Source: Streptomyces typhae
GTDB taxonomy: Bacteria > Actinomycetota > Actinomycetes > Streptomycetales > Streptomycetaceae
Direction: 5' to 3'
Length of the DNA stretch: 64,000 nt
NCBI RefSeq assembly: GCF_009755605.1
Contig: NZ_WPNZ01000001.1
Span: 806,001-870,000 of the forward strand
The notes beneath the pieces were generated by a model, which saw only the letters and a list, made by a program, of their open reading frames with translations, was not told where the DNA came from and did no database searches. The position numbers and the translations under genes are program-made. Below are positions 60,044 through 64,000 of this stretch, one piece after another; position 1 is the first letter of the stretch; each line of letters starts with the position of its first letter.

Positions 60044-60095
60044 CGCGCCTGCCTGAATCAGAGGCCGACTTCCATACCTGGCGGGAGCGGGCACC

Positions 60096-60698
60096 GTGGT
60101 GTACCGCGACGCCGCAGCCGCCACCGACATCGCCGTGCAGCCGACCACCGACGGCGGTGCCCGGACGCTGGTCACCCTCAAGGACGGCAAGGCGCCCACG
60201 AGCCACCGCTTCCGGCTCGACCTCCCGCAGGGAACGGGTGTCGCCGAGGACGGCTGGGGCGGCTTCGAGCTGCACCGGGAGAGCGCCGAAGGGGTGCACG
60301 TCCCGGTCGGCTCCATCGACGCCCCGTGGGCCAAGGACGCCAACGGCGAGTCCGTGCCCACCAGTTACCGCCTCGATGGCACGGAAATCGTCCAGGAGAT
60401 CGAGACCGACGACAACACCGCATTTCCTGTCGTCGCCGACCCCAAGATGACATGGGGCATCGTGACCGGCACCGCGTACTTCAACAAGAAGGATACCCGG
60501 ACGATCGCCAACAACGGCGCGCTGTCCGGAGTCGTCTCGGGATTCCTCCCGCCGGGCCTCAACATCTACTGGGGCGCGCACGCCGCGGTCATCACCACCA
60601 CGGCGCTGAAGGCGAAGAACGCCAAGCGGTGCCTCAAGGTCAAGTTCGCCGCCGGTCTTTTCATTCCCGATCAGTACTCCGGTGGATACTGCAAGTAG
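60096..60698 (+). CDS. hypothetical protein, probably truncated at the 5' end
   Basis: The 200-residue product starts abruptly with a beta-rich segment (DAAAATDIAVQPTTDGGART), then HRFRLDLPQGTGVAEDGWGG and a C-terminal hydrophobic part. The reading frame upstream has in-frame residues that fit the same domain (LAGAG before the GTG) up to a stop at 60054-60056. No signal peptide is present although the style is that of exported Streptomyces proteins. It may be a 3' remnant that still has a usable start (GGGAG before GTG 60096). Confidence 0.5.
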   Translation: MVYRDAAAATDIAVQPTTDGGARTLVTLKDGKAPTSHRFRLDLPQGTGVAEDGWGGFELHRESAEGVHVPVGSIDAPWAKDANGESVPTSYRLDGTEIVQEIETDDNTAFPVVADPKMTWGIVTGTAYFNKKDTRTIANNGALSGVVSGFLPPGLNIYWGAHAAVITTTALKAKNAKRCLKVKFAAGLFIPDQYSGGYCK

Positions 60699-60728
60699 AA
60701 ATCTCATCTCTACGAGTGGAGAACGGCT

Positions 60729-60989
60729 TTGAGCAGCTCGTGGCTCATCTACAGCGGAGCCCTGCTGGTGCTTCTGTCCGTGGGAATTCTGATGGTCACC
60801 GGCAGACCGGCGATGTCGATCTGGCGTGACATGCCGTCGATAGCCGCAGGAGTCGTCCTCGGTGCCGCCGTGTGCGTGATCGCCCTGGTGTGCCAGGCAC
60901 CGGCGCAGACAGCCGTGTCCGGTGCGTGCTTCTGGATGGCCGCGGCCATCACGGGCGTGCACGCCGTGCGCGGACACCGCGGCGCCTAG
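60729..60989 (+). CDS. small membrane protein
   Basis: TTG 60729 with GTGGAG upstream encodes 86 residues with three hydrophobic segments (LIYSGALLVLLSVGILMV; SIAAGVVLGAAVCVIALVC; VSGACFWMAAAITGVH). It follows the truncated hypothetical gene by 30 bp, in the same direction. No family recognised. Confidence 0.55.
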   Translation: MSSSWLIYSGALLVLLSVGILMVTGRPAMSIWRDMPSIAAGVVLGAAVCVIALVCQAPAQTAVSGACFWMAAAITGVHAVRGHRGA

Positions 60990-61022
60990 AAGAGTTCTGA
61001 CGGATCTGCGTCGGAAGGAAGA

Positions 61023-61078
61023 AACCCCGGAGGGACGGCGCGGGGGCCTCACAGCCCCCGCGCCGTCCCTCCGGGGTT
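61023..61078. terminator. perfect 25-bp hairpin between convergent genes
   Basis: A 25-bp stem without mismatch (starting AACCCCGGAGGGACGGCG) over a CTCACA loop lies between the small membrane gene and lysS, acting as bidirectional terminator. Confidence 0.85.
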
Positions 61079-61095
61079 CCAGCGGCTCGGTGCTG

Positions 61096-62847
61096 CTAGG
61101 AACCGAGCAGCTTGCGCACCCGCTCCGCCCCCACGGCGAGGAGCAGCGTGGGCAGGCGCGGGCCGGTGTCGCGGCTCACGAGCAGGTGGTACAGGAGCGC
61201 GAAGAAGGTCCGCTGGGCGGTCTTGATCTCCGGCGGGAGCTCCTTGGGCCCGGCGTCGGCGGAGAAGCCGGCGCGGACCTTCGGGACGCCGTACACGAGG
61301 TGGGTCAGGCCGTCCAGGGACCAGTGGGAGTCGAGGCCCTGAAGGAGCAGCCGGATCGATTCGCGGCCCTCCTCGTCGAGGGACGCGAGCAGTTCCGTGT
61401 CGGGGACCTCCCGTACGACCGTGCGCTGGTCGGCGGGGACGTGCGTGTTGATCCACGCCTCGGCCCTGTCGAGGCGCGGCCGGGCCTCGTCCAGGGTGGC
61501 GAGGGGGTCGGCCGGGTCCAGCTCGGACAGGATGCGCAGCGTCTGGTCCTCGGCGCCCGCGGTGATGTCCGCGACGGAGGCGAGGGTGCGGTACGGCAGC
61601 GGGTGCGGGGTCGTCGGCAGCGGCCCCGCGGCGGTGCCGACGGCGCGCGCGTACGCGGCGGCGTCCGCGGGCAGCACGGAGCCGTCGGCGACCTTCGCGG
61701 CGAGCTTGTCCCATTCGTCGTACAGCCGCTGGATCTCCTGGTCGAAGGCGATCTTGAAGGACTGGTTGGGCCTGCGGCGGGCGTACAGCCAGCGGAGCAG
61801 CGGCGCTTCCATGATCTTCAGCGCGTCGGCGGGCGTGGGCACGCCGCCGCGCGAGGAGGACATCTTCGCCATGCCGGAGATCCCGACGAAGGCGTACATG
61901 GGCCCGATCGGCTGGACGCCGTCGAAGATCTGCCGGACGATCTGCCCGCCGACGACGAACGAGGAGCCGGGCGAGGAGTGGTCCACGCCGCTGGGCTCGA
62001 AGATCACGCCCTCGTAGGCCCAGCGCATCGGCCAGTCGACCTTCCAGACCAGCTTGCCGCGGTCGAACTCGCTCAGCCGCACGGTCTCCTCGAAACCGCA
62101 GGCCGTGCAGGTGTAGGCCAGCTCCGTCGAGTCGTCGTCGTAGGAGGTGACGGTGGTGAGGTCCTTGCCGCACTGCCCGCAGTAGGGCTTGTACGGGAAG
62201 TAGCCACCGGCGCCGCCGCTGCCGTCGTCCTCGCCCGCCGCGCCGGAGCCCTCCGCGGCCTCCAGCTCGGCCTCGTCGGCCGGCTTCTGCTGCTGCTTGC
62301 CCTTGCCCTGGGCCTTGGCCGGGTCCTTCTTCGTGCGGTACTGGTCGAGGATCGCGTCGATGTCGGCGCGGTGCCTCATCGCGTGCAGGATCTGCTCGCG
62401 GTACGTCCCCGACGTGTACTGCTCGGTCTGGCTGATCCCGTCGTACTCCACGCCGAGGTCGGCGAGCGAGGCGGCCATCGCGGCCTTGAAGTGCTCGGCC
62501 CAGTTCGGGTGCGCGGACCCGGCGGGCGCGGGCACCGAGGTCAGCGGCTTGCCGATGTGCTCGGCCCAGGACTCGTCGACGCCGGGGACACCGGCCGGGA
62601 CCTTGCGGTACCGGTCGTAGTCGTCCCAGGAGATCAGGTGCCGGACCTGGTGGCCGCGGCGGCGGACCTCGTCGGCGACGAGGTGCGGGGTCATGACCTC
62701 GCGGAGGTTGCCCAGGTGGATGGGGCCCGAGGGGGACAGGCCCGAGGCGACGACCACAGGTTTGCCCGGGGCACGACGCTCCGACTCGGCGATGACCTCG
62801 TCCGCGTAGCGGGAGACCCAGTCGGTGGTATCGGTGCTCTGAGCCAC
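61096..62847 (-). CDS. lysS: class I lysyl-tRNA synthetase
   Basis: LysRS-I charges tRNA-Lys. The 583-residue enzyme has the class I signatures [13 protein letters not shown] (HIGH) and [11 protein letters not shown] (KMSKS), with a CxxC zinc-binding insert ([16 protein letters not shown]). It is unrelated in fold to the class II enzyme most bacteria use. A ~35-residue Lys/Gln/Gly-rich insert lies before the zinc part. GTG 62847 is chosen since GAGGA lies 10 bp upstream; GTG 62856 is too close. It is divergent from argS. Confidence 0.9.
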   Translation of the reverse strand: MAQSTDTTDWVSRYADEVIAESERRAPGKPVVVASGLSPSGPIHLGNLREVMTPHLVADEVRRRGHQVRHLISWDDYDRYRKVPAGVPGVDESWAEHIGKPLTSVPAPAGSAHPNWAEHFKAAMAASLADLGVEYDGISQTEQYTSGTYREQILHAMRHRADIDAILDQYRTKKDPAKAQGKGKQQQKPADEAELEAAEGSGAAGEDDGSGGAGGYFPYKPYCGQCGKDLTTVTSYDDDSTELAYTCTACGFEETVRLSEFDRGKLVWKVDWPMRWAYEGVIFEPSGVDHSSPGSSFVVGGQIVRQIFDGVQPIGPMYAFVGISGMAKMSSSRGGVPTPADALKIMEAPLLRWLYARRRPNQSFKIAFDQEIQRLYDEWDKLAAKVADGSVLPADAAAYARAVGTAAGPLPTTPHPLPYRTLASVADITAGAEDQTLRILSELDPADPLATLDEARPRLDRAEAWINTHVPADQRTVVREVPDTELLASLDEEGRESIRLLLQGLDSHWSLDGLTHLVYGVPKVRAGFSADAGPKELPPEIKTAQRTFFALLYHLLVSRDTGPRLPTLLLAVGAERVRKLLGS

Positions 62848-63074
62848 GATCGGCACGTCCTCTTGTTTCCTCGGGATTCAGGGAATCTGGCGTGAGCCAT
62901 TCTCCCAGACGGCGGGACCCGGCCCGGGGTTGCTCCCGGCACGGCGCGGGGCCGCGCCCGGTCGCCCCCGGCGGGGGCCGGACCCGGGCGCGTTTATCGG
63001 GGCGAAACGGTGTCCCCGCCCATGGGACACTTGCCCCTCACCCTGATGCACACCATTTACGAGAACGGAAGCAC

Positions 63075-64000
63075 ATGGCCTCGGTCACGTCCCTCAGCGC
63101 ATCCGTCCACCAGCGTCTCGCGGACGCTCTCTCGGCAGCCCTGCCGGAGGCCGCCCCCGCCGATCCGCTGCTGCGACGCAGCGACCGAGCGGACTTCCAG
63201 GCCAACGGCATCCTCGCGCTCGCGAAGAAGGCGAAGGCCAACCCCCGGGAGCTGGCCACCGAGGTCGTCGACTCGATCGACGCCCCGGAGCTGCTGCGCG
63301 ACGTCGAGGTGTCAGGTCCCGGCTTCCTGAACATCACGGTCACGGACCGCGCCATCGTGGAGACGCTCGCCGCCCGCGCCGCCGACGGCGACCGCCTCGG
63401 CGTCCCGTTCGCGGAGCACCCCGGCACCACGGTGATCGACTGGGCGCAGCCGAACGTGGCCAAGGAGATGCACGTCGGCCACCTGCGGAACTCGGTGATC
63501 GGCAACGCCGTCAAGCGGATCCTCGAATTCACCGGCGAGAAGATCGTCAACCGGCACCACATCGGTGACTGGGGCACCCAGTTCGGCATGCTCATCCAGT
63601 ACCTCCTGGAGCACCCGCACGAGCTGGACCACAAGGCGAGCGCCGCCGCGGGCGAGGGAGCCGACGGGCAGGCGGGTGAGGAGGCGATGTCCAACCTCAA
63701 CCGCATCTACAAGGCCGCCCGTGTCCTCTTCGACTCCGACGAGGAGTTCAAGACCCGCGCCCGGCGCCGGGTCGTGGACCTCCAGGCCGGTGACCCGGAG
63801 ACGCTCGCGCTCTGGCAGCGGTTCGTGGACGAGTCGAAGATCTACTTCTACTCGGTCTTCGACAAGCTGGACGTGGAGATCCACGACGAGGACATCGTCG
63901 GCGAGTCGGGCTACAACGACATGCTGGCCGAGACCTGCCGCCTCCTGGAGGAGTCGGGTGTCGCGGTCCGCTCCGAGGGCGCGCTGTGCGTGTTCTTCGA
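63075..64000 (+). CDS. argS: arginyl-tRNA synthetase (5' part)
   Basis: The first 308 codons of argS run off the window end. The N-terminal Add1 domain ([31 protein letters not shown]) is followed by the class I catalytic start [20 protein letters not shown], whose HVGH is the HIGH motif, and by [15 protein letters not shown] weak CGGAAGC ribosome site precedes ATG 63075. The pairing with lysS in opposite orientation puts two amino-acid-charging genes around one 230-bp promoter region. Confidence 0.9.
   Translation, partial: MASVTSLSASVHQRLADALSAALPEAAPADPLLRRSDRADFQANGILALAKKAKANPRELATEVVDSIDAPELLRDVEVSGPGFLNITVTDRAIVETLAARAADGDRLGVPFAEHPGTTVIDWAQPNVAKEMHVGHLRNSVIGNAVKRILEFTGEKIVNRHHIGDWGTQFGMLIQYLLEHPHELDHKASAAAGEGADGQAGEEAMSNLNRIYKAARVLFDSDEEFKTRARRRVVDLQAGDPETLALWQRFVDESKIYFYSVFDKLDVEIHDEDIVGESGYNDMLAETCRLLEESGVAVRSEGALCVFF

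Noticed and set aside
63010..63330. 106-codon open frame at the window end
   Set aside because: It is a shadow of argS, whose frame starts at 63075 and runs off the window.

Overview
The window is high-GC actinobacterial DNA, almost certainly a Streptomyces chromosome. The markers are a chaplin, a WhiB-like protein, DUF3558 lipoproteins, the futalosine menaquinone genes, a class I lysyl-tRNA synthetase and frequent GTG starts. Both ends cut genes: an AzlD-like permease at the left and argS at the right. No rRNA, tRNA, IS element, integrase or CRISPR array was seen.

Left part (1-17.8 kb). After the AzlD end come an AraC regulator and a secreted lipase, then a 17/18-bp minisatellite and an XRE-type regulator with a low-complexity partner. 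From 4.2 to 17.8 kb lies the most interesting locus, which looks like a headless siphophage tail. A perfect LexA-type palindrome sits at the promoter of a WhiB / zinc-ribbon / HTH operon. An unknown protein and a second, TPR-like XRE regulator follow. Then come tail genes in canonical phage order: tail terminator, tail tube, tail-assembly chaperone with a -1 frameshift, short tape measure, distal tail protein, Tal-like hub protein, amidase and two small membrane proteins. No terminase, portal, capsid, integrase, sheath or baseplate ATPase is present. I read it as a DNA-damage-inducible, non-contractile (F-type) tailocin-like particle; function and induction are inferred.

Middle (17.8-34 kb). 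An MFS exporter diverges from its likely XRE regulator. Next are a secreted tripeptidyl-aminopeptidase-like hydrolase, a FabG4/MaoC pair with a TetR regulator, and a chaplin. A dicarboxylate/cystine-type symporter is preceded by an unannotated cysteine-rich leader peptide. The late futalosine menaquinone genes follow (mqnE, ubiX, mqnP, ubiD) with an Lrp/AsnC regulator and a 42-aa basic protein.

Right part (34-64 kb). An IPNS-like dioxygenase, an AHSA1-like protein and an ECF sigma factor with a membrane partner precede a complete System II cytochrome c maturation operon (thioredoxin-like, ccdA, resB, ccsB). Then come a polysaccharide deacetylase lipoprotein, hemL with a histidine phosphatase, a penicillin-binding protein, and a LysR / class A beta-lactamase-like pair. 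A run of small metabolic and regulatory genes, rtcB, two DUF3558 lipoproteins, a DUF2637 protein, lysS and argS (partial) complete the window.

A recurring oddity is short tandem repeats at gene ends. At several loci each repeat unit carries a copy of the last codons, sometimes with the stop codon.
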